From: Aureimonas pseudogalii
GTDB taxonomy: Bacteria; Pseudomonadota; Alphaproteobacteria; Rhizobiales; Rhizobiaceae
Direction: 5' to 3'
Assembly (NCBI RefSeq): GCF_014196835.1
Contig: NZ_JACIEK010000001.1
Location: forward strand, 310,001-374,000
Length of the DNA stretch: 64,000 nt
In this document: piece after piece, positions 28,968 to 39,186 of the stretch
Position numbering within the stretch: the first letter of the stretch is position 1
Layout: each line of letters opens with the position of its first letter
Program-made: the position numbers and the translations under genes
Notes under the pieces: generated by a model
Database searches by the model: none
What the model saw: the letters and a program-made list of their open reading frames with translations, nothing else
Told to the model about the DNA's origin: nothing

Positions 28968-29665
28968 GGCCGCGAATGTCCCGAAGATGCGAGACCGCCG
29001 CCGGCGCGGCGGTCGTTGAGAAGGCCGGCGAGCAGAACGAGGCCGCCGACGAGATAGGCGGAACCGCCGATCGCCAGCATCAGGACGCCGCCGAGCTGCT
29101 GGTCCTCGTGCGCGGTGAGGGTCGAGAAGGGCGTGCAGAGCTGGGCGCAGGCATAGAGCGCGCGCGGGGCGAGGAGCAGCAGCGCGCCGAGCAGCGTCAT
29201 GTGCATGGAGGTGACGAGCAGCCCGGCGGCGCCGGCGGCGCGCGCCTCCGTCCGGTTGCCGTCCGCCGCCGCGCCGAAGGCGGTGAGCCAGACGAAGAGA
29301 CCGGCGGCAAGGAACGAGGCCTGCTCGAGCAGCAGAAGGGACAAGCTCTGGCGAGCGGCATCGTGCAGGGCCGGCGCGTGCCAGCCCCAGACGAGCAGGA
29401 ACTCGGCGAGCGCGGCGAGGAGCGCGAAGCGTCCGGGCACGCGCCGCACGAGGCCGGGAAAGGCGCGGGCGAGACCGAAGGCGGCGAGCGGCGCGGCGAG
29501 CGCCACGACGCCCATGTGCATCACCATATGCGCGGCGAACGAGCCCTCCGCGCGCTCGGGCAGTGGCCCGCCCCAGAGCAGGGCGAGCAGCAGCACCGCC
29601 GACCCAAGCGGACCGAAGCGCGCGAGCAGCCCCGAATGCCGGCGGTCGAGGGTCGCGCCCGTCAC
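28964..29665 (-). CDS. ctaG: Caa3-type oxidase assembly factor, CtaG family membrane protein
   Basis: A 233-residue polytopic membrane protein of the Caa3_CtaG type (the Bacillus kind, unrelated to the Cox11 copper chaperone also called CtaG). It has six or seven helices with the family landmarks AAHMVMHMGVVALAAPL and SMHMTLLGALLLLAP, whose conserved His and Met residues may bind copper. It probably helps insert copper during assembly of the adjacent oxidase. GTG start at 29665 overlaps the stop of the upstream small gene (GTGA), and its own stop overlaps the cytochrome start. Confidence 0.8.
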   Translation of the reverse strand: MTGATLDRRHSGLLARFGPLGSAVLLLALLWGGPLPERAEGSFAAHMVMHMGVVALAAPLAAFGLARAFPGLVRRVPGRFALLAALAEFLLVWGWHAPALHDAARQSLSLLLLEQASFLAAGLFVWLTAFGAAADGNRTEARAAGAAGLLVTSMHMTLLGALLLLAPRALYACAQLCTPFSTLTAHEDQQLGGVLMLAIGGSAYLVGGLVLLAGLLNDRRAGGGLASSGHSRP

Positions 29666-30042
29666 CGACAGTCCGCCACGAGCAGCACCGGCAAGGCGGT
29701 GAAGACGATCGCCAGGAAGGACAGCGCCGAGAGGAGCACCGAGGCGAGTTCCATCTGCCGCTCGCGGTCGTGTTCGGTCGGCTTGTCGTGCGGCGGCTTG
29801 CCGCCGGCCGCCTTCCACTCACGCCAGGCGCGTAGCCCCGCGAAGAAGCAGAAAGCGAGGCCCGCCGTGGTCGCGATGGCGATGCTGATGCGCGCGCCAT
29901 TGATCGACTTGAACACGTCGGCATTCGGGGCGCAGGCCACCGCCACCAGAATGTAGCAGAGCAGGAAATGCAGCGCCCAGACAGTGGGCGCCGCGATCAT
30001 GGTGACGAGGGAGTCGGTGGTGCCGCGGCGAAGTCCGAACAT
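29662..30042 (-). CDS. Small three-helix membrane protein of the oxidase operon
   Basis: A 126-residue protein with membrane segments at about 10-37, 50-70 and 99-123 and a charged loop between the second and third. I cannot assign it to a named family with certainty. It lies 7 bases after the subunit I-III gene and overlaps the CtaG gene, so it is probably an accessory subunit or assembly protein of this oxidase. The ATG is directly followed by FGLRRG and the first helix. Confidence 0.7.
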   Translation of the reverse strand: MFGLRRGTTDSLVTMIAAPTVWALHFLLCYILVAVACAPNADVFKSINGARISIAIATTAGLAFCFFAGLRAWREWKAAGGKPPHDKPTEHDRERQMELASVLLSALSFLAIVFTALPVLLVADCR

Positions 30043-30049
30043 CCCAGCC

Positions 30050-32605
30050 TCAGACCGTCAGAGGGAAATAGGCGATCGTCAGCACCGTGACGAAGCCGGT
30101 GGCGGCGGCGAAGTGCCAGTAGAGCGCGACATTGGCGATATCGATGTCGTAGCGCGGGGTCAGCTTGCCGGCGAACGAGCGGGCCAGACAGTAGGAGAGC
30201 ATCAGCGTGCCGACGCCGGCATGGAGAGCCGTCCAGATGCAGAGCACCCAGACCGTGGCCGGATAGACGTGGACGCTCGGCTGCAGGCCGCTGACGTGCG
30301 GCGCCCAGATCAGCGCGGCCGCCGCGCCGACCGAGGCGACGATGCCGACGATCATGAGAAGGCGCGACAGCATCACCCCGCCGCGCCGCAACTCGCGCCG
30401 CGCGAAGACCGCGCCCGCCCAGGCGGCCGCGAAGAGCCCGAGCGACACGCTTGGCCAGAGGAGGCCCGGACCGGTGGCGCCGGGCGGCGGGAAATCGGCA
30501 TGGATGGTGAAGAAGAAGTAGTAGCCGAAGACGAGGCTGAGGAAGGCCGTGGCGTCGCCGATCATGGTGATGAACATCGCCCACCACGACACCGAATGCG
30601 GCCCGGAGACGTAGATCGGCAGCGTCAGGCCGAGGCCGACATATTTCTCGTCCTTCTCGGGAATGACGGCGGTGGCCTTCCACAGCCAGAACATGATGAC
30701 GGCGATGGCGACCACGAGCGAGGCGAGCGTCAGGGTCCAGTAATGGAAGGTCGCGGCGATGAAGCAGCCGCCGAGGAAGAAGGCCGCGGCCATCGGCACG
30801 AAGGAGGGGCCGGGCACGCGCAGGCACTGGATGGGCTCGGCGTCGAGCACCGTCGTCACCATCGTCTCGCGCTTTCCCTCCTGCGCGTCCGGCAGGTAGA
30901 AGCGCCCCTTGTCCATGTCGTCGACGAGGCCGGGCTGATCCCAGAGCGGATAGCGCGACTTGATGATCGGCACGGAGCGCACGCCCCAGGGCTGGTCCGG
31001 CACCTCGCCCGACCATTCGAGCGTACCCGCGTTCCAGACGTTGCGGCTGGCATAGGGGTCCTTGCGCGGGCGCAGGATGTCGGCGACCACGATGAGGAAG
31101 CCGGCGGCGAAGACGAAGGCGCCGACCGTGGAGATGAGGTTCGGCAGTTCCAGCCCAAGGGCTGAGGGATAGGTGTAGACCCGGCGCGGCATGCCGATCA
31201 TGCCGGAATAGTGCATCGGGAAGAACGCGACGTTGAAGCCGACGAACATCAGCCAGAACGCCACCTTGCCCCAGCTGTCGTGCAGCTTCCGCGACGAGAC
31301 GATCGGCCAGTAGTAGTAGAGGCCGGCGACGATCGGAAAGAGCACGCCGCCGAGGATGACGTAGTGGAGATGCGCGACGATGAAGTAGGTGTCGTGCACC
31401 TGCCAGTCGAAGGGCGCGAGCGCCACCATGACGCCGGTGAGCCCGCCGAGCACGAAGATCGCGAGCGAGCCGGAGACGAAGAGCATCGGCACGGAATAGA
31501 CGATGCGGCCGGCGAGACAGGTGGCGAGGAAGACGAAGATCTGGACGCCGGTGGGAATGGCCACCGCCTCGGACGCCGCCGAGAAGAAGCCGAGCGACAT
31601 GGCCGGCAGGCCTGTCGTGAACATGTGGTGGACCCAAAGGCCGAACGACAGGAAGCCGGTGCCCACCGCCGCGAGCACGATCCAGGAATAGCCGACGAGC
31701 GGGCGCCGCGCGAAGGTCGGGATGATCATCGCGAAGAGCGCGATGGTCGGCAGGAAGATGATGTAGACCTCGGGGTGGCCGAAGATCCAGAACAGATGCT
31801 GCCAGAGCATCGGATCGCCGCCGCGCGTCGGGTCGAAGAACGGCCAGTCGAACAGGCGCTCCAGCTCGAACAGGATGTCGCCGGCGATCAGCGGCGGGAA
31901 GGCGAAGAGGATCATCGCCGCCACCACCAGCACGTACCAGGCGTAGAGCGGCATGAGGTTGAGGCGCATGCCCGGCGGGCGGCACTTCAGCGCCCCGACG
32001 ATCAACTCGACCGCCGCGGCGATCGAGGCCACCTCGATGAAGGAGAGGCCGAGCAGCCAGATGTCGGCGCCGTAGCCGGGGGTGAAGCGCTCCTGCGTCG
32101 TCAGCGGCGGATACATGAACCAGCCGCTGTTCGGCGCCTGCCCGAAGAAGATGGAGCCGCAGACGAAGATGCCGCCGATGAGGAAGCACCAGTAGCCGAA
32201 GGCCGAGAGGCGCGGGAACGGCAGGTCGCGCGCGCCGAGCATCTGCGGCAGCAGGATCACCGCCACCGCCTCGAAGATCGGCACGGCGAAGAGGAACATC
32301 ATCACCGTGCCGTGCAGCGTGTACACCTGGTTGTACATCGTCGCCGACAGGAAGTCGTTGTCGGGCACCGCCAGCTGCACGCGGATCATCAGCCCGAGCA
32401 CGCCCGCGAACAGCATGAAGGCGAAGGCGGTGGCCGTGTACCAGACGCCGACCGTGGTGTTGTTGACGTCGGACCAGTAGCGCCAGCCCTTCGGCGTCTC
32501 CCAGACGCGGATCAGCCGCTCCTGCTGGCCGCGGCGCACGGCCTCGTTTTCCTGATCGGGATCCTCGGGGCGGCGCATCGCCAGAAGCTCGGCGGCGGCG
32601 CTCAA
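30050..32605 (-). CDS. Cytochrome c oxidase, fused subunits I and III
   Basis: An 851-residue haem-copper oxidase chain. Residues to about 560 are subunit I: the haem-a histidine in TLHGTVMM near 98, the crosslinked His-Tyr of the CuB site in HPEVY near 273-277, the CuB pair HH near 324 and the haem a3/a ligands in HDTYFIVAHLHYV near 401-414. After a linker (about 560-640), residues to the end are subunit III, with IGDATAFLSLVFGYYFFF near 668. The enzyme reduces O2 to water and pumps protons. The I-III fusion is known in some aa3/caa3 oxidases. The start overlaps the subunit II stop by 4 bases. Confidence 0.95.
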   Translation of the reverse strand: MSAAAELLAMRRPEDPDQENEAVRRGQQERLIRVWETPKGWRYWSDVNNTTVGVWYTATAFAFMLFAGVLGLMIRVQLAVPDNDFLSATMYNQVYTLHGTVMMFLFAVPIFEAVAVILLPQMLGARDLPFPRLSAFGYWCFLIGGIFVCGSIFFGQAPNSGWFMYPPLTTQERFTPGYGADIWLLGLSFIEVASIAAAVELIVGALKCRPPGMRLNLMPLYAWYVLVVAAMILFAFPPLIAGDILFELERLFDWPFFDPTRGGDPMLWQHLFWIFGHPEVYIIFLPTIALFAMIIPTFARRPLVGYSWIVLAAVGTGFLSFGLWVHHMFTTGLPAMSLGFFSAASEAVAIPTGVQIFVFLATCLAGRIVYSVPMLFVSGSLAIFVLGGLTGVMVALAPFDWQVHDTYFIVAHLHYVILGGVLFPIVAGLYYYWPIVSSRKLHDSWGKVAFWLMFVGFNVAFFPMHYSGMIGMPRRVYTYPSALGLELPNLISTVGAFVFAAGFLIVVADILRPRKDPYASRNVWNAGTLEWSGEVPDQPWGVRSVPIIKSRYPLWDQPGLVDDMDKGRFYLPDAQEGKRETMVTTVLDAEPIQCLRVPGPSFVPMAAAFFLGGCFIAATFHYWTLTLASLVVAIAVIMFWLWKATAVIPEKDEKYVGLGLTLPIYVSGPHSVSWWAMFITMIGDATAFLSLVFGYYFFFTIHADFPPPGATGPGLLWPSVSLGLFAAAWAGAVFARRELRRGGVMLSRLLMIVGIVASVGAAAALIWAPHVSGLQPSVHVYPATVWVLCIWTALHAGVGTLMLSYCLARSFAGKLTPRYDIDIANVALYWHFAAATGFVTVLTIAYFPLTV

Positions 32606-33654
32606 CGAAGGGCTCCCAGCCAGGCTGCCATGTCGCGAAGCTCGGTCTCGGGCAGCATGCCGAAATCGGGCATCTGCACGCCCGGCTTCTCGTGTTCGGT
32701 GAACGCGACGAAGCGTGCGATGTTCTCAGGCGTCACGGGCAGGATTCCGGCGCCGAGCGTCTGGCGCGCGGCGAGATGGGTGAGATCGGGCCCGACGAGG
32801 CCGTTCGAATCGGTGCCGCGCACCTGATGACAGGCGCCGCAGCCGTTGCGCTCGAAGGCCGCGCGGCCGGGATGGTCGAGGACGGCCGCGGGCGACGCTT
32901 CCGCCGCGACCTTCTCGGCATAGGCCTCGCGGCTGACGACGCGCACGCGAAATCCCATCTGGGCATGCGCCGTGCCGCAGAACTCGGCGCAGATGCCGTT
33001 GTAGACGCCCTCGCGCGTCGGCTCGACCACCAGCCGGTTGATGCGGCCGGGAATGGTGTCGGTCTTGCCGGCGATGTTGGGCACCCAGAAGGAGTGGATG
33101 ACGTCGGGGCTGCCCAGCAGGATCTCGGAGCGCTGGCCGACCGGCAGCCAGACCTCGTTGGCCGAGGGCACGCCCTCGCCCGACAGCGCCTTGGCGACGC
33201 CCGGCTGATCCGGCGTGTCGTAGTGGACGCGCCACCAGAAGCGCTCGCCCGAGACGGCGATGCGCGGCCCGTCGGCGGGGGCGCGGAAGTCCGGCATCAT
33301 CCGTAGCCCGAAGACGAGCAGCGCCGTCAGCACCACCACGGGAAAGGCGACGCCGCCCCAGAGGATGAGGCGCAGACCGGATTTCTCGCTATGGGCTTCC
33401 GGATGCGCCTTCGTGGCATAGACGGAGATGCCCATCACCACGAGCCAGATGGCGGTGGCGCCGGCCAGCATGACCCAGAACAGATCGAGCACCCGCGCGG
33501 CCTCGGTGCCGGCGGGATCGAAGGTGGATTGCGGGCCCTGGCAGGCGGCGAGCGTCGCCGTCGCGATCAAGGCGAAGCCGAGGCGGGCGCGACGGCGAGT
33601 CGGTCCGCGGGATCGGTTGCAGAATGTCAGAGTCAGCCCCTCAGCTGAAGGCAT
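32602..33654 (-). CDS. coxB: Cytochrome c oxidase subunit II with C-terminal cytochrome c domain
   Basis: A 350-residue lipoprotein. The lipobox LAAC has its cysteine at 38, two membrane helices follow (about 52-80 and 95-118), then the periplasmic cupredoxin with CuA ligands CAEFCGTAHAQM near 221-232. A class I cytochrome c module at the C-terminus has CGACH near 270 and a methionine ligand in the final part. Subunit II fused to cytochrome c defines caa3-type oxidases, which accept electrons through the fused haem. It is the first gene of the minus-strand operon. Confidence 0.94.
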   Translation of the reverse strand: MPSAEGLTLTFCNRSRGPTRRRARLGFALIATATLAACQGPQSTFDPAGTEAARVLDLFWVMLAGATAIWLVVMGISVYATKAHPEAHSEKSGLRLILWGGVAFPVVVLTALLVFGLRMMPDFRAPADGPRIAVSGERFWWRVHYDTPDQPGVAKALSGEGVPSANEVWLPVGQRSEILLGSPDVIHSFWVPNIAGKTDTIPGRINRLVVEPTREGVYNGICAEFCGTAHAQMGFRVRVVSREAYAEKVAAEASPAAVLDHPGRAAFERNGCGACHQVRGTDSNGLVGPDLTHLAARQTLGAGILPVTPENIARFVAFTEHEKPGVQMPDFGMLPETELRDMAAWLGALR

Positions 33655-33810
33655 GACGACCGTCCCGTCGCCCTGCCCCAGTCGTCAATGATCCCCGATG
33701 CCTCCAACGGCGACGGCCATCGCCTCGGTTTGGCCTCATTCTAAACAAGCTAAGCCAACGCCGAATTTTAGCTAGCACCGAATGGGTAAAACTCGCCTTA
33801 TCACCTTCCT

Positions 33811-33824
33811 TTGATCGCGATCGA
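33811..33824. promoter_or_regulatory. FNR/FixK-like palindrome upstream of the oxidase operon
   Basis: TTGATCGCGATCGA matches TTGAT-N4-ATCAA in 9 of 10 specified positions. It lies about 160 bases upstream of the coxB start and 84 bases past the dnaE2 stop, in the 253-base gap that must hold the oxidase promoter. Oxygen-responsive control would make sense, but the single match is weak evidence. Confidence 0.3.
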
Positions 33825-33907
33825 ATGGTGCGCGGTCGTTTCCCGTCGTCCGTTACCAACTTTTCCCATGGTCGCGCGGGGCAGCGAGGCAACCCGACGG
33901 CCTGCCT

Positions 33908-36900
33908 TCAATGAAAGTTGCGGCCCTTCGGCAGCACGGCATGCACGTCGCGCGGGCCGGCGACATCCGCCGGAGGCGCCGGGAGAGACCGGGCGCGACC
34001 CTGGTCGAAGAGCGAGCGCACCGGCCCGGCCTCGCGCACGGGACGGCGCACCTCGTCGGCCCTCGCGAGAGCCGCGGCGAGAGCGCCGGCCGCGGACGCG
34101 ATGGCGTCGGGCACCGGCGCGCCAGAGCCACGCGGGGTGACGTGCGAGCGCAGCGGCTTCTTCACGTGGTCGGTGGGACTGAGGATGCGGGCACCCTCCA
34201 GGCCCGCCGAGGAGAGCTGCGAGAGCAGCGGCGACAGGTCCTCGATCGATTCGGCGACGACGTGGATCACGTCGCGCTCGCTCTGCAGGCGCCCGCGCAC
34301 CCGCACGAAGCGCGCGCCGAGCACCACCGGCCGGAAGCGCTCGAAGGTGGCGGGCCAGACGATGACGTTGGCGATGCCGCCCTCGTCCTCGATGGTCATG
34401 AAAATGGTGCCCTTGGCCGAGCCCGGACGCTGGCGGATGAGCACGAGGCCGCACACGTCCACCCGCCGGCCCGAACGCAAGCTCGCCAGCGCGGCGTTCG
34501 GCGCGATGCCGAGCTTGGCCAATGCGCTGCGCAGGAACGAGACCGGATGGGCCTTCAGTGACAGCGACAGGAACCGGTAGTCGTTGACCACCTCCTCGCC
34601 CATCGGCATCGGCGGCAGATGCACCGCCGCCTCGGGCCGCAGGTCGCCCCCCATGGCGCGCTCGAAGAGCGGCAGCGCGTCGGCGGCGGGGTCCAGCGCC
34701 TCCACCGCCCAGAGCGCGTCGCGCCGCGACAGGCCGAGCCCGGCGAAGGCGTCGGCGTCGGCCAGCCGCTCCATCGTGCGGCGGGGAAGCCCGGCGCGGC
34801 GCTGGAGATCCCAGACCGAATCGAACGGGCCGGACGTGTCGCGCACCCAGACCATGCGGCGCATCTCGCCTTCGGGAAGCCCCTTCACCTGCCGGAAGCC
34901 GAGGCGCACGGCGTGGCGGCTGCGCATCGCGTCGGCCATGGCGCGGTGGCGCGGGTGGATGCGATCCCGGTGCAGCGCGTCCGGCTCCAGCGCCTGGTCC
35001 CAGCGCGAGGCGTTGAGGCAGAGCGGCCGGATCTCGACGCCGTGCTCGCTCGCGTCGCGCACGATCTGCGCGGGCGCGTAGAACCCCATCGGCTGCGAGT
35101 TGAGGAGAGCGGCCGCGAAGACGTCGGGATAGTGGCACTTGATCCAGCAGGAGGCGTAGACGAGGAGCGCGAAGGAGGCCGCGTGGCTCTCGGGAAAGCC
35201 GTACTCGCCGAAGCCCTCGATCTGCCGGAAGCAGCGCTCGGCGAAGTCGCGCTCGTAGCCGTTCGCGACCATGCCCTCGACCATCTTGGCCTTGAAGCTC
35301 TCCACCTTGCCCGTGCGCTTGAAGGTCGCCATGGCGCGGCGCAGCTTGTCGGCCTCGGCGCCGGTGAAGCCGGCGGCGACCATGGCGATCTGCATCGCCT
35401 GCTCCTGGAACAACGGCACGCCCCAGGTTCGCTTGAGCACGGCCTTCAGTTCGTCCTTGGGATAGTCGACCTTTTCCAGCCCCATGCGGCGCTTGAGATA
35501 GGGATGCACCATGTTGCCCTGGATCGGGCCGGGCCGCACGATGGCGACCTGCACCACGAGATCGTAAAACTCGTTCGGCCGGAGCTTGGGCAGCATCGTC
35601 ATCTGCGCCCTCGACTCGATCTGGAAGACGCCGAGCGTGTCCGCTCGGTGCGTCATAAGCCAGACCGGCTCGTTCCCGCGCGGAGCCTTGGGAAGCGTGT
35701 CGAGCGAGATCGGCCGGCCGTCCTGCGTGACCTCGCCGGGATAATGCGTCTCCAGCATCGCGAAGGCGCGGTAGAGGCAGGAGAGCATGCCGAGCGCCAG
35801 GATGTCGATCTTCAGGATGCCGAGCTCGTCGAGGTCGTCCTTGTCCCATTCGACGATGGTGCGCCCCTTCATGCCGGTGTTGAGCAGCGGCACGACCTCG
35901 TCCACCCGGCCGCGCGTCAGCACGAAACCGCCGACATGCTGGGAGAGATGGCGCGGCGATTCCATGAGTTCGGACGAGAGTTCGAGGACGTGGCGCGTGG
36001 TGACGTCGGTCGGCGAGAGGCCGGCGGCGCGGGCCTCGCGCTCGCCGAGGTCGGAGGGCGAATAGCCCCAGACGGAGGCCGCCAGCGCCGAGATCGCGTC
36101 GTCCGACAGGCCGAACGCCTTGCCGACCTCGCGCGCCGAGGAGCGCGTGCGGTAGCTGATCACGGTGGCCGCGATCGCGGCGTTGTCGCGGCCGTAGGTC
36201 TCGTAGATCCACTGAATCACCTCCTCGCGCCGCTCGTGCTCGAAGTCGATGTCGATGTCGGGCGGCTCGTCGCGATCGGGCGAGATGAAGCGCTCGAACA
36301 GGAGGCCGGTGATCTGCGGGTTCACCTCGGTGATGCCGATGCAGTAGCAGACGGTGGAGTTGGCGGCCGACCCGCGCCCCTGGCATAGGATGCCCTTTCG
36401 CCGCGCCGCCTGGACGATGCGATGCACGGTGAGGAAATACGGCTCGTATTTCAGCGTTTCGATGATCGCCATCTCGTGCTCGATCTGCGCCGACACTTTC
36501 GGAGGCACGCCGGTGGGGTAGCGCCAGCGCGCGCCCGCCTCGGCCAGCGCGCGCAACTCGGCGGCAGGGCTGCGGGTGAGGCGCAGGCCCTCGTCGGGAT
36601 ATTCGTAGCGCAGCGACTTCAGGTCGAAATCGAGCTCGCCGAAGAAGCGCCGCGCCTCGGCGATCGCTCCCTCGTGCCCCCGGAACAGGCGCAGCATCTC
36701 GCCCTCGTGCTTGAGACGGCGCTCGGCGTGCGGCCCCAGCCTGAAACCGGCCTCCGCGATCGGCACGTGCTCGCGAATGGCGGTGACGACGTCGGCCAGC
36801 CGGCGGCGGTCGGCGACGTGGTAGAACGCGTCGTTGGTGGCGAGCATCGGCGTGCGGGCGTCCGCCGCCAGCCGCGCGGCGCGCCCGAGCCGCCGGGCGT

Positions 36901-37444
36901 CGCCGCCGTCGTGACGCGGCGCCACGGCGAGCCGCACGGCGCGCGGGAAGGCCGCCCGCAAGGGACCGAGCGCGGCGCCGAGCCGGCGTTCCGCCTCCAC
37001 CGGCGCCGCCCCCTCGCCGCCGAGCCCATCGGGCGCGAGCACCGCGAGGTTGATCCCCTCCCCCCATTCGAGGAGATCGGCGAGCCGCAGATGGCACTCG
37101 CCCTTGGCGGCGCGCAGGTTGCCGACCGTGAGCAGCCGGCAGAGCCGCCCCCAGCCGGCGCGGTCGCGCGGATAGGCGAAAATGTCGGGCGTCTCGTCGG
37201 CGAAGACGAGCCGAGCGCCTGGCCGGAAGGGAAAGCCGTCCTCGCGCGCCTGCCCGTAGCCGCGCACGACACCCGCCAACGTGTTGCGGTCGGCAAGGCC
37301 GAGGCCGCCGAGGCGCAAAGCCTTCGCCGCCGCCACCAGCTCGCGCGGATGCGAGACGCCGCGCAGGAACGAGAAGTTGGAGGCCGCGCCGATCTCGCAG
37401 AAGCCGGCGCCGGCGGGGATCACCCGCGGCTCGGCGGGACTCAC
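33908..37444 (-). CDS. dnaE2: Error-prone DNA polymerase III alpha-type subunit DnaE2 (ImuC)
   Basis: A 1178-residue C-family polymerase. The N-terminal PHP domain begins at about 15 ([17 protein letters not shown]), the palm has the catalytic acidic pattern in [18 protein letters not shown], and helix-hairpin-helix and OB-fold regions follow toward the C-terminus. DnaE2 extends primers past lesions together with ImuA and ImuB, causing damage-induced mutations. Start is GTG 37444 overlapping the imuB stop (GTGA); the frame is open for another 412 codons upstream but these lie inside imuB and are not protein-like. Confidence 0.95.
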   Translation of the reverse strand: MSPAEPRVIPAGAGFCEIGAASNFSFLRGVSHPRELVAAAKALRLGGLGLADRNTLAGVVRGYGQAREDGFPFRPGARLVFADETPDIFAYPRDRAGWGRLCRLLTVGNLRAAKGECHLRLADLLEWGEGINLAVLAPDGLGGEGAAPVEAERRLGAALGPLRAAFPRAVRLAVAPRHDGGDARRLGRAARLAADARTPMLATNDAFYHVADRRRLADVVTAIREHVPIAEAGFRLGPHAERRLKHEGEMLRLFRGHEGAIAEARRFFGELDFDLKSLRYEYPDEGLRLTRSPAAELRALAEAGARWRYPTGVPPKVSAQIEHEMAIIETLKYEPYFLTVHRIVQAARRKGILCQGRGSAANSTVCYCIGITEVNPQITGLLFERFISPDRDEPPDIDIDFEHERREEVIQWIYETYGRDNAAIAATVISYRTRSSAREVGKAFGLSDDAISALAASVWGYSPSDLGEREARAAGLSPTDVTTRHVLELSSELMESPRHLSQHVGGFVLTRGRVDEVVPLLNTGMKGRTIVEWDKDDLDELGILKIDILALGMLSCLYRAFAMLETHYPGEVTQDGRPISLDTLPKAPRGNEPVWLMTHRADTLGVFQIESRAQMTMLPKLRPNEFYDLVVQVAIVRPGPIQGNMVHPYLKRRMGLEKVDYPKDELKAVLKRTWGVPLFQEQAMQIAMVAAGFTGAEADKLRRAMATFKRTGKVESFKAKMVEGMVANGYERDFAERCFRQIEGFGEYGFPESHAASFALLVYASCWIKCHYPDVFAAALLNSQPMGFYAPAQIVRDASEHGVEIRPLCLNASRWDQALEPDALHRDRIHPRHRAMADAMRSRHAVRLGFRQVKGLPEGEMRRMVWVRDTSGPFDSVWDLQRRAGLPRRTMERLADADAFAGLGLSRRDALWAVEALDPAADALPLFERAMGGDLRPEAAVHLPPMPMGEEVVNDYRFLSLSLKAHPVSFLRSALAKLGIAPNAALASLRSGRRVDVCGLVLIRQRPGSAKGTIFMTIEDEGGIANVIVWPATFERFRPVVLGARFVRVRGRLQSERDVIHVVAESIEDLSPLLSQLSSAGLEGARILSPTDHVKKPLRSHVTPRGSGAPVPDAIASAAGALAAALARADEVRRPVREAGPVRSLFDQGRARSLPAPPADVAGPRDVHAVLPKGRNFH

Positions 37445-39186
37445 GCGAAGAGGCCGTGCAGGAACCAGCCGGGCACCGGGCCGGCGGCGGGCGCCTCGCG
37501 GAAGAGCCAGTAGCGCCGGCCGTGGTCGTCCTCGACCTGAAAATAGTCGCGCTCGGGATGGGCCCCCTCGCGCCACCATTCGGGCGCGATGCGCTCGGGC
37601 CCTTCGATGCGCCCGACGCGGTAGAAGGCGCGGCGCCAGCGGAACTGGCGGATCGGCCCGTCCGGCACTTCGGCGGTGGCCTCCACGCGCTCGGGCGTCT
37701 CGAACAGGCGCAGCGGACGGGGGCCGAGCGCAGGCCGCAGGATCGGGACGGCGGCGGCGGCCGGGGCGCGGCGCGCCTGCGCCCGTTCGGGCCGGTGCGA
37801 GGCGACGTCGCCGAGGCCGAAGACGCAGGCCTCGCCGAGGCGCGTGCTCAGCCGGTCGAGAAGCTGCGTTAGGGTCTCCTCCGGGGCGCGCGGATCGTCG
37901 GCGAGATCGCGCTGGCGCTCCGCCATCGCCTCGCTCGCCAGCACCGAAAGGCGCACGAGATCGTAGCCGAAGCCCGCGTCGATCTCGTCGTCGGCCGCCT
38001 TCAGCCGCTCGGCGAAGAGGCGCTCGATGCGGGCGGCGTCGCGCAAGGGGGCGCCGGTGCGCACATGCAGGCGCTCGACCCGCCCGTCGACCCGGAAGAG
38101 CGCGAGTTCCACCAGCCGCGCCCCCTCGCCGCGCCGCTCCAGATCCTCGCGCAGCCGCGCGGCGAGATGGCCGACGAGGCGCAGGATGTCCTCCACCAGG
38201 CTGACCGGCTCGAAGAGGCGGCGCTCGTGGATGAGGAGCGGCACCGGGCGGCGCGGACCGATGGGCCGGCGCGCCGCGCCCGTAGCTTCGTCCAGCCGCC
38301 GGGCGAGATCGGCGCCGAAACGGCGCACGAGGCCGGCGCGCGGTAGGGCGAGGAGATCGCCGACGCGCACGAGGCCGAGGCGGCGCAGCGTGGCGGCAAG
38401 CGCGGGGTCCAGACGCAGGGCGCCGAGGCCGAGCGGCGCGACGGCCTCGCGCTCGGCGCCGGGCGGCACCTCCCTCCGCCCGCCCGCCCCCACGAGCGCC
38501 ATCGCCGTGCCGGCGCAGGAGGCGAGCGCAGCCTCCGCGGCGAAACCCTGCCGGGCCAGATTGGCGAGGAGATCGGCGGCCAGCGCCGCCTCGCCGCCGA
38601 AGAGATGGGCGCAGCCGGACACGTCGAGCATCAGCCCGTCCGTGCCGTCGAGGGCGACGAGCGGCGTGTAGCGGTCGCACCAGTCGGCGACGGCATCGAG
38701 AAGGCGCGCGTCGGCGGCGGGGTCGGCGGGCTGCAGGTCGAGCGCGGGAAAGCGCGCCCGTGCCTCCGCCACCCCGAGGCCCGGCTGCAAGCCAAGCGCC
38801 TCGGCCTCCTGCGACAGGGCGACGATCCGGTCGGCGCCGGCGATCCGCTCGTACAGGGCGAGCGGCGTGAGCCCGGCGCAGGCGGTGTCGGCTTCGGGCC
38901 AGCGCGCGGCCGGGAGACCATGGCCGAGCGATCCCGCCCGTGCCGGCGGCCGGTGGGCGCTGCCGGCGGCGACGGGTACGGACAGGAGCCCCCCCGGCGC
39001 GGCGACCGAGGATGCCACGCCCCCTCCTCCCCGGATGCCGGTCGCCGGGCCCGCCTCAGCCCGCGCGGCGGGCACCGGGCCACGCCACGACCGGCCCAGA
39101 CGCTCGCGCCGGATCCGGTCCGTCGACAGGCGCGGCAGCAGAAGCGCCAGGAAGCGCTGCGGCGGGCTCGAGGAAACGTCGGTCAT
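37441..39186 (-). CDS. imuB: ImuB, Y-family polymerase-like subunit of the mutasome
   Basis: A 581-residue protein of the Y-family fold that is thought not to polymerise itself but to bridge the beta clamp, ImuA and DnaE2. The start [23 protein letters not shown] is typical and lacks the catalytic aspartate of active Y polymerases; [24 protein letters not shown] follows. Between the first two conserved blocks (about 32-95) there is a long Gly/Ala/Pro-rich insertion, which makes the protein longer than the usual 480-530 residues. Its first 44 codons overlap the end of imuA. Confidence 0.9.
   Translation of the reverse strand: MTDVSSSPPQRFLALLLPRLSTDRIRRERLGRSWRGPVPAARAEAGPATGIRGGGGVASSVAAPGGLLSVPVAAGSAHRPPARAGSLGHGLPAARWPEADTACAGLTPLALYERIAGADRIVALSQEAEALGLQPGLGVAEARARFPALDLQPADPAADARLLDAVADWCDRYTPLVALDGTDGLMLDVSGCAHLFGGEAALAADLLANLARQGFAAEAALASCAGTAMALVGAGGRREVPPGAEREAVAPLGLGALRLDPALAATLRRLGLVRVGDLLALPRAGLVRRFGADLARRLDEATGAARRPIGPRRPVPLLIHERRLFEPVSLVEDILRLVGHLAARLREDLERRGEGARLVELALFRVDGRVERLHVRTGAPLRDAARIERLFAERLKAADDEIDAGFGYDLVRLSVLASEAMAERQRDLADDPRAPEETLTQLLDRLSTRLGEACVFGLGDVASHRPERAQARRAPAAAAVPILRPALGPRPLRLFETPERVEATAEVPDGPIRQFRWRRAFYRVGRIEGPERIAPEWWREGAHPERDYFQVEDDHGRRYWLFREAPAAGPVPGWFLHGLFA

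Noticed and set aside
31211-32827. Plus-strand open frame of 538 codons opposite the oxidase genes
   Set aside because: Highly charged His/Arg/Glu/Asp composition is what antisense of membrane-helix codons gives; there is no ribosome site and no family match.
37445-38680. Possible 412-codon N-terminal extension of DnaE2
   Set aside because: It lies inside imuB in another frame and is not protein-like; GTG 37444 overlaps the imuB stop and starts the PHP domain correctly.
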